Source: WTAW01 sp050115915 (lineage in GTDB: Bacteria; Acidobacteriota; Aminicenantia; Aminicenantales; Aminicenantaceae). From it: 21,878 nucleotides of DNA. Below are positions 1 to 7,313 of this stretch, piece by piece (position 1 is the stretch's first letter; the number at the start of each line of letters is the position of its first letter). The stretch spans positions 1-21,878 of the forward strand of contig JASFPP010000042.1 of assembly GCA_050115915.1 (NCBI GenBank), given 5' to 3'. The notes below the pieces were generated by a model. It ran no database searches, was not told where the DNA came from, and saw only the letters and a program-made list of their open reading frames with translations. Both the position numbers and the translations under genes were made by a program.

Positions 1-675
1 GTATTTGAGGGGAATTGGATTCTTGATCGTGACCACAGAGATAACAGGAAAATCATCCAGGACGGTGGCGTATCCATGACCGAATGCGATACGTGCAAAA
101 CCTTCGTTCGGATCTTGAGTTTTTAAAGCATAGGGAAAATAGGAGTTCGCAACACCTGAAATATAGGGGTAGTAAAAAGGTCCGGCTTGGGTGTCGTCAA
201 ACAATCCTGGTATGGGATTGATGACGATCGCCATTTTCTCCCGGCTCCCTGAAGGTTGTTTGACGATAAAATCTTTATAGATATAGCTAATAGCTTGTTC
301 GAGCTGCGTGAGTCGTGTCTGAAAATCAGGGTGATTGTTAGGCAGCATAAAGGATGTGTTCTCTCCTGCGTGGATCGGACCGATCCCTTTGGAAGATATG
401 CCAGCCTCATCTGTAGCGGATGACCGGACACTGATGGGAATATCTCCCAGCTCGTTCAAAATTGAGGTGAGGATTGAGAATTTGTTTGTTTCCAGCTTTT
501 CCCCGTTTCCGACAAAGCTATCGTAATAGGATGTTGTGAGAATCTGGGTTCGCAATCTATGGGAATGGGGAATGGGATTCTCGTTGATTTTAACCAGTCC
601 GGCGCCTTTTCCTCCAAGATCTCCTTTGCCATAGACCTTGACATCGCCGGTTTTTTCAAAAACTTTTTCGCTCAT
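1..675 (-). CDS. PEP/pyruvate-binding (PPDK_N, ATP-grasp) protein, partial, runs off the left edge
   Basis: The frame is open from an ATG at 675 to base 1, giving 225 residues with no stop, so the 3' end lies outside the window. It shows the glycine-rich loop GKGDLGGKGAGL (residues 16-27) and SVRSSATDE (82-90), hallmarks of the ATP-grasp domain of PEP synthase and pyruvate phosphate dikinase. YISGVANSYFPY (171-182) matches the SGVA-x-S segment of the family. Where its two paralogues in this window read QEVVG, this protein reads INPIPG (152-157), so part of the usual nucleotide/metal site is altered. The Shine-Dalgarno is weak, but an in-frame stop lies seven codons upstream and there is no other start between. 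It is divergent from the operon at 923-7182, which carries two relatives, so a shared role is likely. Whether a swivelling histidine domain follows cannot be seen. The family call is firm; the function is not. Confidence 0.85.
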   Translation of the reverse strand, partial: MSEKVFEKTGDVKVYGKGDLGGKGAGLVKINENPIPHSHRLRTQILTTSYYDSFVGNGEKLETNKFSILTSILNELGDIPISVRSSATDEAGISSKGIGPIHAGENTSFMLPNNHPDFQTRLTQLEQAISYIYKDFIVKQPSGSREKMAIVINPIPGLFDDTQAGPFYYPYISGVANSYFPYALKTQDPNEGFARIAFGHGYATVLDDFPVISVVTIKNPIPLKY

Positions 676-762
676 CGATAAGGTAGGGGATTTCTATCCT
701 GAGGATGCTTGTTTTCCCAATAGAAAATTACATCCACTGATTTCAATCCACCTCTCAATCTA

Positions 763-791
763 ATTATATCAAATTTCCATAAAGTGGATAA
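763..791 (-). promoter_or_regulatory. Candidate promoter for the left-running PPDK_N gene
   Basis: On the minus strand there is an extended -10 TGATATAAT (bases 771-763). A weak -35 TTATCC (791-786) lies 17 bp upstream. The start codon is at 675, leaving a leader of about 80 bases. The same TGATATAAT word occurs on the opposite strand at 866-874. Confidence 0.45.
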
Positions 792-820
792 GACTCAATG
801 CGGGCTATCGGTTTTCGAAT

Positions 821-840
821 ATCATCACTTAAATCATGAT
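821..840. repeat. Short inverted repeat upstream of the dehydrogenase-like gene, possible operator
   Basis: ATCAT (821-825) and ATGAT (836-840) form a perfect 5-bp inverted repeat with a 10-bp AT-rich spacer. It sits between the two divergent promoters, about 25 bp upstream of the rightward extended -10. Repeats this short occur by chance; its location is the only reason to note it. Confidence 0.2.
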
Positions 841-865
841 GTCTAGAGAACTCTTGACAATTTTC

Positions 866-874
866 TGATATAAT
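866..874 (+). promoter_or_regulatory. Extended -10 promoter for the dehydrogenase/PPDK_N operon
   Basis: TG-A-TATAAT is a perfect -10 hexamer with the extended TGN element. No acceptable -35 lies 16-18 bp upstream, which fits extended -10 promoters. Transcription would begin near 881, giving a leader of about 40 bases before the ATG at 923. Confidence 0.5.
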
Positions 875-922
875 TTAACCATTCAGATACCTTTTGTGTT
901 GTATTGACCAGAGGAATAAACC

Positions 923-2209
923 ATGAACAAAATATCATTTAATCCTTTTGTGATGGCGCAGACTCAGTTTAATAAGACTGCAGATGTTCTTGAGTTGGAC
1001 GAGCCCACTCGAGATCTTTTGGGCCATCCCATGAAAGAATACCAATGCAGTATTTCCATCCATATGGATGACGGCAGCAAGAAAATTTTCCGTGGATTCA
1101 GAATTATGCATAACAATGGAAGGGGACCGGCCAAAGGGGGCATCCGATTTCATCCGCAGGAAACCATCGATACGATCCGGGCACTGGCTATGTGGATGAC
1201 CTGGAAATGCGCTGTGGCTGATATTCCACTGGGCGGCAGTTCCGGAGGCGTGATCTGTGACCCCCACAACCTGAGTATGAGGGAGCAGGAGAACATCTGC
1301 CGTGGTTGGGTTCGCCAGCTTTGCAATAATCTGGGACCTCATATAGATGTGCCCGAGCCGGATATCATGACGAGTGCCCAGCATATGCTCTGGATGCTCG
1401 ATGAATACGAGGCCATCTGCGGAGAGAAGCTGCCAGGGTTTATTACGGGAAAACCTGTGGGAATGGGGGGCTCGCTGGCGAGGAGAGAAGCGCCGGGATT
1501 CGGTCTTGTGTTCGCTCTGCGTGAAGCGCTCAAAGAACTGGAGATGAAGCTGGAAGACACAACTGCCAGCGTTCAAGGCTTCGGTACAGTAGGCCAGAGT
1601 GCAGTCCAGCTCTTTCAGCAGATAGGTGGAACGGTCAAATGTGTCTCCTGCTGGGATCAAAAAGATCAAACCTCTTACTGTTACAGAAAAAACGAAGGGA
1701 TTGACTTTGAGGAATTGCTCTCCGTAACAGATGTTTTCGGAGGTATCGATAAAGCAAAAGCAGTTGGTTTGGGTTATGAAGCCTTACCAGGGGATGATTG
1801 GCTTGAACAAGAGGTGGATGTTTTAATTCCCGCCGCAGTCGAGAATCAGATCACTGCCAAAAACGTGGATAAGGTCCATAAAAAGGTCAAAATTATCGCT
1901 GAAGGAGCTCATGGGCCAACATCACCAGAAGCTGATGGAGCCATCGCAGAGAAACATATTTTTATGATTCCCGATCTCCTCGCTAATTCTGGAGGTGTCA
2001 TCGCCAGTTATTTTGAACAAGTCCAGAGCAATATGAATTATTACTGGGAGAGGGACGAAGTCCTAGGGAAACTGGATGTGAAAATGACATCTGCCTTTGA
2101 AGCTGTGTTGAATATGGCAAGGAAAAAGAATCTGTCCATGCGGGATGCCGCTTATTCCATCGCTATTGTTCGTGTGGCGCAGGCCTGTAGAGACAGAGGT
2201 TGGATATGA
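923..2209 (+). CDS. Glu/Leu/Phe/Val dehydrogenase-family protein lacking the catalytic lysine
   Basis: The 428-residue length and order of motifs match hexameric glutamate dehydrogenase. Substrate-side motifs are AKGGIRFHP (K71) and TWKCAVAD (K95). IDVPEPD carries the catalytic-type aspartate D147, and TGKPVGMGGSLARREA follows. The Rossmann loop is GFGTVG (219-224), LIPAAVENQI is present, and NSGGVIASYFE carries S362. The hallmark GG-x-K-GG reads GGSSGG (104-109), so the lysine that is catalytic throughout the family (K125 in the Clostridium symbiosum enzyme) is S107. The usual ATG motif after REA is APG (P191 for Thr), and EGANGP reads EGAHGP (H330 for Asn). The fold and dinucleotide site look intact, but ordinary oxidative deamination of glutamate is doubtful. 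A regulatory role or a different reaction is inferred. The SD is GAGGAA, 7 bases before the ATG. It is the first gene of an operon with two PPDK_N proteins. Confidence 0.85.
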   Translation: MNKISFNPFVMAQTQFNKTADVLELDEPTRDLLGHPMKEYQCSISIHMDDGSKKIFRGFRIMHNNGRGPAKGGIRFHPQETIDTIRALAMWMTWKCAVADIPLGGSSGGVICDPHNLSMREQENICRGWVRQLCNNLGPHIDVPEPDIMTSAQHMLWMLDEYEAICGEKLPGFITGKPVGMGGSLARREAPGFGLVFALREALKELEMKLEDTTASVQGFGTVGQSAVQLFQQIGGTVKCVSCWDQKDQTSYCYRKNEGIDFEELLSVTDVFGGIDKAKAVGLGYEALPGDDWLEQEVDVLIPAAVENQITAKNVDKVHKKVKIIAEGAHGPTSPEADGAIAEKHIFMIPDLLANSGGVIASYFEQVQSNMNYYWERDEVLGKLDVKMTSAFEAVLNMARKKNLSMRDAAYSIAIVRVAQACRDRGWI

Positions 2210-2261
2210 TCTCCCGAATAAAATTGAAAGAAATGGTTTAAATTTTACCCATTTAGGTGGA

Positions 2262-4007
2262 ATGAAAAAACATTCATCTGAGACGGACTTGCTCTCCTTT
2301 GATCGACAGTTCTTCACTGGTCGGGAAAAATTCACTCGAATGGGTAAAGGTTCAATAGGGGGAAAAGCGCAGGGGTTATTCAATATCAAAGAAGTTGTCG
2401 AAGCCGTAAATGAGCAATCTAAACCTCAGGTTCTAACCAATATTCCCACTTTATCCGTCATTGCAGCAGATTACTTCGATCTTTTTATGGAACAAAATAA
2501 CCTGTATGATTTGGCGTTCTCCGATCTGCGTGATGATCAACTCGCTCGAACATTTCAAAAGGCCAGTTTGCCTGTCCAGCTTGTCGGGGATTTGCGTGCG
2601 CTCATATCCCAGGTGCGTACGCCCCTGGCTGTTAGGTCGTCTAGCATGCTCGAAGATGCCATGTTTGAGCCTTTTGCAAGTGTATACAAGACCAAAATGA
2701 TTCCCAACAACCAACTGGACACGGACACACGGTTTAGAAAACTTGTGGAGGCCATCAAGTACATTTATGCATCGACATTCTTTAAGGATGCTAAAAAATA
2801 CATCCAGGCCACTCGGCACACAACAGCGGATGAAAAGATGGCGGTGATTTTACAGGAGGTTGTCGGGATTCGGTGTGATGACCGTTTTTATCCGCAAATA
2901 TCTGGTGTTGCACGCTCGCATAATTTCTATCCCACAGGACTTGCCAAGCCTGAAGATGGAGTTGTGGACCTGGCTCTCGGTTTGGGGAAAATGGTCGTTG
3001 ATGAAGGGATTGCCTGGACCTACTCCCCCAAATATCCTCAGGCAAACCCTCCTTATAATACTTTGGGAGAGCTTCTTAAGCAGAGCCAATCGAAATTTTG
3101 GGCCATATACATGGGAGAGCCTTTTATGTATGATCCGATCAAAGAAGTCGAATACATGCGTAAATATGATCTCCAAGTTGCCGAAGAGGATGGAAATTTA
3201 ACGCATATCGCTTCGACATATAAGGCACAGGACGACAAAATCGCCATGGGAATATGGGAAAAGGGTCCCCGACTTTTGGATTTTGCGCCTATTCTCAAAC
3301 TGAATGACATCCCGCTCAACGGTTTGATAAAATCGCTGCTTACGAGATGTGAAGAAGAGCTTGGGTGCCTTGTCGAGATCGAGTTTGCGGCAACTCTAAA
3401 TCAGCGTCGCGGAACGCCCGCCCGGTTCGGCTTTTTGCAGGTGCGGCCCATGGTTGTTTCATCTGAGATCGTGGAAGTCCATCCTGAAGAATTGGCTGCG
3501 GAAAATGTGCTCTTGGCGAGTGAATCCGCGCTGGGAAATGGATCGATCGATACGATTCGGGATATTGTCTTTGTAAAACCCGAGGAATTTGATGTAAAAC
3601 ACACACAGACGATCACCAAGGAACTCGAAAAATTGAATCATGCGCTCGTTGAATCGAAAATTCTGTATGTACTCATCGGTTTTGGCCGATGGGGGACGTC
3701 CGATCCATCCGGAGGCATACCCGTTAATTTTGCCCAGATCTCCGGAGCAAAGGTGATCGTTGAATCCACCCTTCCTGACATGAATTTTATGTTGAGTCAG
3801 GGTTCACACTTCTTCCACAATATCACCAGTTTTCAGGTCTTTTATTTATCCTTAGGCCATTGGGATAAGTATAAAATTGATTGGAATTGGCTCAATCAAC
3901 AGAAAATCGTGGCGGAGACCGATTTTTTAAGACATGTTAAACTCACATCCCCTTTGCGGATCAAAATAGACGGCCGATCAAGCCGGGGAGTTATTTTTCA
4001 TGAATAA
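2262..4007 (+). CDS. PEP/pyruvate-binding domain (PPDK_N) protein without swivel or PEP domains
   Basis: This is a 581-residue protein 52 bp downstream of the dehydrogenase-like gene. The ATP-grasp motifs are GKGSIGGKAQGL (28-39), PLAVRSSSMLED (121-132, R125), ILQEVVGI (near 200), PEDGVVDLALGLG, and VEIEFAATL with GFLQVRPM (about 370-397). No phosphohistidine swivel (TSHAA-type) or PEP-utilising barrel follows. Instead there is a C-terminal domain with GFGRWGTSDPSGGIPV (from 473) and GSHFFHN (514-520, H516), also found in the next gene. True PEP synthase is about 800 residues, so this is not a complete PEP synthase. An upstream in-frame ATG at 2145 lies inside the preceding gene and is rejected. 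The ATG at 2262 follows AGGTGG very closely and leaves a family-like N-terminus. The stop overlaps the next start by 8 bases, implying translational coupling. It probably binds or hydrolyses ATP; the acceptor is unknown. Confidence 0.85.
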   Translation: MKKHSSETDLLSFDRQFFTGREKFTRMGKGSIGGKAQGLFNIKEVVEAVNEQSKPQVLTNIPTLSVIAADYFDLFMEQNNLYDLAFSDLRDDQLARTFQKASLPVQLVGDLRALISQVRTPLAVRSSSMLEDAMFEPFASVYKTKMIPNNQLDTDTRFRKLVEAIKYIYASTFFKDAKKYIQATRHTTADEKMAVILQEVVGIRCDDRFYPQISGVARSHNFYPTGLAKPEDGVVDLALGLGKMVVDEGIAWTYSPKYPQANPPYNTLGELLKQSQSKFWAIYMGEPFMYDPIKEVEYMRKYDLQVAEEDGNLTHIASTYKAQDDKIAMGIWEKGPRLLDFAPILKLNDIPLNGLIKSLLTRCEEELGCLVEIEFAATLNQRRGTPARFGFLQVRPMVVSSEIVEVHPEELAAENVLLASESALGNGSIDTIRDIVFVKPEEFDVKHTQTITKELEKLNHALVESKILYVLIGFGRWGTSDPSGGIPVNFAQISGAKVIVESTLPDMNFMLSQGSHFFHNITSFQVFYLSLGHWDKYKIDWNWLNQQKIVAETDFLRHVKLTSPLRIKIDGRSSRGVIFHE

Positions 4008-7000
4008 GCCAAAAAAAACCATCGACAACCTTATTTGGGGCCTTCAAGAGAGAGCTAAAGAGCTCAACTGTTTGTATAAAATCGAAGAATTGATGAACAA
4101 ACCCGAAGCCGATATCGATGATATCTGTAAGGGGATCGCTGCCGCGATTCCCCCGGGTTGGCAATACCCTGATATCTGTGTGGCAGAGGTTCTGCTTGAA
4201 GGGAAAGCCTTTTATTCCCCAAATTTTGAAAGAACGCCATGGGTGCAGAAAGCGGACATAATCGTTCAGGACAAGAAGGCCGGGGAAATCAGTGTCTACT
4301 ATACACAGGAAATGCCCCGGGCGGATGATGGACCCTTTTTGAAGGAAGAAACAAAACTACTGGATACGATCGTGGATAGATTGAGCCATTTCATTACCTA
4401 TAAAAGGATGCAGATTGTCTTCAATCAGTATCGAAGCGTGAGACAGGATCTAACTTCAGATAAAGCCGATGAGTGGCAGGTTGCCCTAAATTTTCTCAAG
4501 CAGACGGATAAAAACCTTTACATGAGTATCTCTCGGAGGATGCTGAATCATCTGACCTGGGCCGGAATAGATGAAGCCGAACAGCTCCTTAGGGGGGTGG
4601 ATGCGGGAATACAGGGGAGGGAAGGAGATATTGCAGATGATGAAAACAGGCCCCATCAAGGAAGGATTGTAACCTTTGATGATCAGCTGTGTGATGCGAC
4701 TTTTCTGATCGCATCCAAACATCTCTCTAGAGAACAGATCCTCTCCAATATACAAAAATGGATACAGGAGGATCGTTTAAGTTTCCTGGTCCAGGCGACC
4801 AGCAAACACTCTTCACTGGGCGAAGTGATCGATGCTGTGCGTCGCTACTACCATATCGCTCACGAAGGAATAGAATTGCCTCCTGCAAGCAAGAGAGGCG
4901 TTCAGGCATCGCTCATCAGGCGCTTTCTCCTGGACCTCCCCGAGTTTATTAACTTGGCCAAGGATTACATTGATATCGGGGATTTCCACGAGATCGTAGA
5001 CAACATTGTGTTCACTCCAGAGAGCAGGGGTCGGCTGGGAGGAAAGGGTGCAGGACTGTTCTTTGCCAACCAGATAATAAAAAAATCAAGAAAATCAGGA
5101 GATGACCTGGACGATATCAAGGTTCCTAAAACGTGGTACATCGCATCGGATGTCTTGTTCAGTTTTTTAAGTCATAACAAGCTGACAGATGTCACCGAAC
5201 AGAAATATAAGGACATCAACCAGATCCGCATCGAATACCCCCATATCATCCAAACATTTAAAACCTGCTCTTTCCCTACCGAGGTTGTGCAGAGCTTGTC
5301 TATGATACTGGACGATTTTAAAGAAAGACCTTTGATCGTACGGAGCTCGAGTCTTCTCGAAGATAGAGCGGGAGCCTCTTTTTCTGGCAAATACAAGAGT
5401 CTTTTCCTAGCCAACCAGGGAAGTAAAGAGACCCGATTGGAGGCATTGATGGATGCAATAGCCGAGGTTTATGCCTCCCTTTTTGGGCCTGATCCTATCG
5501 AGTACCGGGCGGAAAGAGGGTTGCTTGATTTTAGCGAGGAAATGGGGATTATGATCCAGGAAGTGGTCGGCACAAAAGTGGGAGATTATTTTATTCCTAC
5601 CTTTGCCGGTGTGGCTTTTAGCAGGAATGAATTCCGGTGGTCTCCGAGGATTAAGTATGATGATGGCTTGTTGCGCCTCGTCCCCGGCCTGGGGACTCGG
5701 GCTGTGGACCGGTTGGGTAACGACTATCCCGTCCTGATCGCCCCTGGGCAGATAGGCCTTCGAGTTAATGTCGCCATCGATGAAGTAATCCGGTATTCTC
5801 CGAAACAGATCGACGTTATCAATTTAAAAACCAATACCTTCGACACGATCAGTATTGATGAGTTGCTAAAAAAGAGCGGCGAGGAGCTGCCGCAGGTGGA
5901 TAAAGTCGTGTCTGTTTATGATGGACATCACATCCGAAAACCTTTGGGTAAACATATTGACTTCGAGAAAGACAATCTGGTTGTGACGTTCGAAGGATTG
6001 GTGGCGGATACGAAATTCGTCAAGAAGATACAGGATCTACTCAATCTCCTTGAGGAAAAATTGAGGACGCCAGTGGATATTGAGTTCGCCTCGGACGGAA
6101 AAGATTTTTACCTGCTGCAGTGCAGGGCGCAGAGTTATTCGAAGGGGCATGCCCCTGTTGCCATTCCTGATGATATACAAGAGGATAAGATTATTTTTTC
6201 AGCTGATCGATACATCTCTAATGGACTGGTTCCCGATATTTCTCACATCGTGTACGTCGATCCTCACAGCTATGATGGGTTGACGGATCAATCTTCTTTG
6301 TTAGCAGTGGGGAGAGCAGTGGGAAGTCTAAATAAGCTTTTGCCCAGGCGGAGATTTATACTCATGGGCCCCGGTCGGTGGGGGAGCAGAGGCGATATCA
6401 AATTGGGAGTCAGGGTGACCTATTCGGATATTAACAACACGGCTGCGATTATAGAGATCGCCCGGAAAAAAGGGAACTATGTCCCCGATCTTTCTTTTGG
6501 TACTCACTTTTTTCAAGACTTGGTTGAATCTGAGATTTATTATTTGCCACTGTATCCAGATGACAAGGGTATAATTTTTAATGAGAATTTTTTCGAAGAA
6601 TCCGCAAACATCCTGGCTGATGTGTTGCCCGAATTTGCGAATCTCTCTCGAACACTCAAAGTGATCGATGTCACAAAGGGAGCTAAAGACCAGGTGCTGC
6701 GTATTTTAATGAATGCAGAGGTGGAAAAGGCAATCGGTTTCTTATGCTGTGAAGCTGAGAAAAAACGTACTACACGCGTTATAAAGGAGGAAGTCTACAG
6801 AGAATCCAAAAATTTTTGGGCCTGGCGGTTCCGGATGGCCGAGAACATCGCTGCTCAACTCGATGCCGAACGGTTTGGTGTTAAAGGATTTTATGTGTTT
6901 GGCAGCACAAAGAATGCCACAGCTGGACCGGAAAGTGATATAGATATTTTGATCCATTTCATCGGCACAAAAAAACAGCGACACGATCTATTGCTATGGC

Positions 7001-7182
7001 TGGAAGCATGGAGTCTTTCCCTGGATGAAATGAATTATCTTCGGACGGGACATAGAACGGGAGGATTACTCGATATTCATATTGTGACCGATGAAGACAT
7101 CGCCAATAAGAATTCCTATGCTCTCAAGATCGGAGCCGTCACTGATGCGGCAAGGCCGCTGCCCATGATGAAAAAATCCTAG
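4000..7182 (+). CDS. Sensor-like N-terminus + PPDK_N + shared C-terminal domain + nucleotidyltransferase fusion
   Basis: A 1060-residue protein whose start overlaps the upstream stop by 8 bases. Residues 1-150 (ELNCLYKIEELMN, PPGWQYPDICVAEV, PFLKEETKLLDTI) resemble the GAF-like N-terminal sensor region found in some histidine kinases. Residues 150-340 are helical and unassigned. The ATP-grasp has GRLGGKGAGLFF (loop 347-353), LIVRSSSLLED (R448), MIQEVVGTK, LVPGLGTRAVDR and FYLLQCRAQ. Then comes the domain shared with the preceding protein: GPGRWGSRGD (790-799) and GTHFFQD (834-840, H836). Residues about 945-1060 form a nucleotidyltransferase: G968-S969, ten residues, D980-x-D982, and D1025 in LLDIHIV, so all three metal-binding aspartates are present. 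No swivel histidine or PEP barrel is seen. Such NTase folds can modify proteins (GlnD/GlnE-like) or act in MNT toxin systems; the substrate here is unknown. Confidence 0.85.
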   Translation: MNKPKKTIDNLIWGLQERAKELNCLYKIEELMNKPEADIDDICKGIAAAIPPGWQYPDICVAEVLLEGKAFYSPNFERTPWVQKADIIVQDKKAGEISVYYTQEMPRADDGPFLKEETKLLDTIVDRLSHFITYKRMQIVFNQYRSVRQDLTSDKADEWQVALNFLKQTDKNLYMSISRRMLNHLTWAGIDEAEQLLRGVDAGIQGREGDIADDENRPHQGRIVTFDDQLCDATFLIASKHLSREQILSNIQKWIQEDRLSFLVQATSKHSSLGEVIDAVRRYYHIAHEGIELPPASKRGVQASLIRRFLLDLPEFINLAKDYIDIGDFHEIVDNIVFTPESRGRLGGKGAGLFFANQIIKKSRKSGDDLDDIKVPKTWYIASDVLFSFLSHNKLTDVTEQKYKDINQIRIEYPHIIQTFKTCSFPTEVVQSLSMILDDFKERPLIVRSSSLLEDRAGASFSGKYKSLFLANQGSKETRLEALMDAIAEVYASLFGPDPIEYRAERGLLDFSEEMGIMIQEVVGTKVGDYFIPTFAGVAFSRNEFRWSPRIKYDDGLLRLVPGLGTRAVDRLGNDYPVLIAPGQIGLRVNVAIDEVIRYSPKQIDVINLKTNTFDTISIDELLKKSGEELPQVDKVVSVYDGHHIRKPLGKHIDFEKDNLVVTFEGLVADTKFVKKIQDLLNLLEEKLRTPVDIEFASDGKDFYLLQCRAQSYSKGHAPVAIPDDIQEDKIIFSADRYISNGLVPDISHIVYVDPHSYDGLTDQSSLLAVGRAVGSLNKLLPRRRFILMGPGRWGSRGDIKLGVRVTYSDINNTAAIIEIARKKGNYVPDLSFGTHFFQDLVESEIYYLPLYPDDKGIIFNENFFEESANILADVLPEFANLSRTLKVIDVTKGAKDQVLRILMNAEVEKAIGFLCCEAEKKRTTRVIKEEVYRESKNFWAWRFRMAENIAAQLDAERFGVKGFYVFGSTKNATAGPESDIDILIHFIGTKKQRHDLLLWLEAWSLSLDEMNYLRTGHRTGGLLDIHIVTDEDIANKNSYALKIGAVTDAARPLPMMKKS

Positions 7183-7230
7183 TCTGGATTATTCATATAA
7201 TCTGCCGTTGAATTTCTAATCAAAAGCAGA

Positions 7231-7261
7231 TCCATTCAACCTTTTTTGTGAAATGAATGGA
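7231..7261. repeat. 8-bp inverted repeat upstream of the 120-residue gene
   Basis: TCCATTCA (7231-7238) and TGAATGGA (7254-7261) are perfect inverted arms with a 15-base loop. No T-run follows, so it is not a normal intrinsic terminator. It overlaps the candidate promoter for the gene at 7314 and could be an operator or an RNA hairpin closing the upstream operon. Confidence 0.3.
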
Positions 7262-7274
7262 ATTGTGATAAATT
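7246..7274 (+). promoter_or_regulatory. Weak candidate promoter for the 120-residue gene
   Basis: TTGTGA (7246-7251) and TAAATT (7269-7274) are separated by 17 bp, each matching the sigma-70 consensus at four of six positions. The 131-bp gap after the NTase fusion gene would allow independent expression. Readthrough from the operon is equally possible. Confidence 0.3.
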
Positions 7275-7313
7275 GAATCAAAGAGCGAAAAAAAATAAAA
7301 AAAGGAGGGGAAT

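Noticed and set aside
1..675. Left-edge region as non-coding or a pseudogene
   Set aside because: A continuous 225-codon minus-strand frame with PPDK_N motifs runs to the edge; it looks incomplete only because the window cuts it.
854..859. A perfect TTGACA as -35 for the dehydrogenase promoter
   Set aside because: It is only 9 bp from the TATAAT at 869, and no usable -10 lies 16-18 bp downstream. The extended -10 is the better explanation.
935..1669. A 244-codon open frame on the minus strand inside the dehydrogenase-like gene
   Set aside because: It lies antisense within a gene with clear family motifs, has no ribosome binding site and its translation resembles nothing. It reflects codon bias of the real gene.
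2145..2261. Upstream ATG at 2145 as start of the 581-residue PPDK_N protein
   Set aside because: It would overlap the dehydrogenase-like gene by 65 bases, lacks a ribosome binding site and adds 39 residues unlike the family. The ATG at 2262 fits better.
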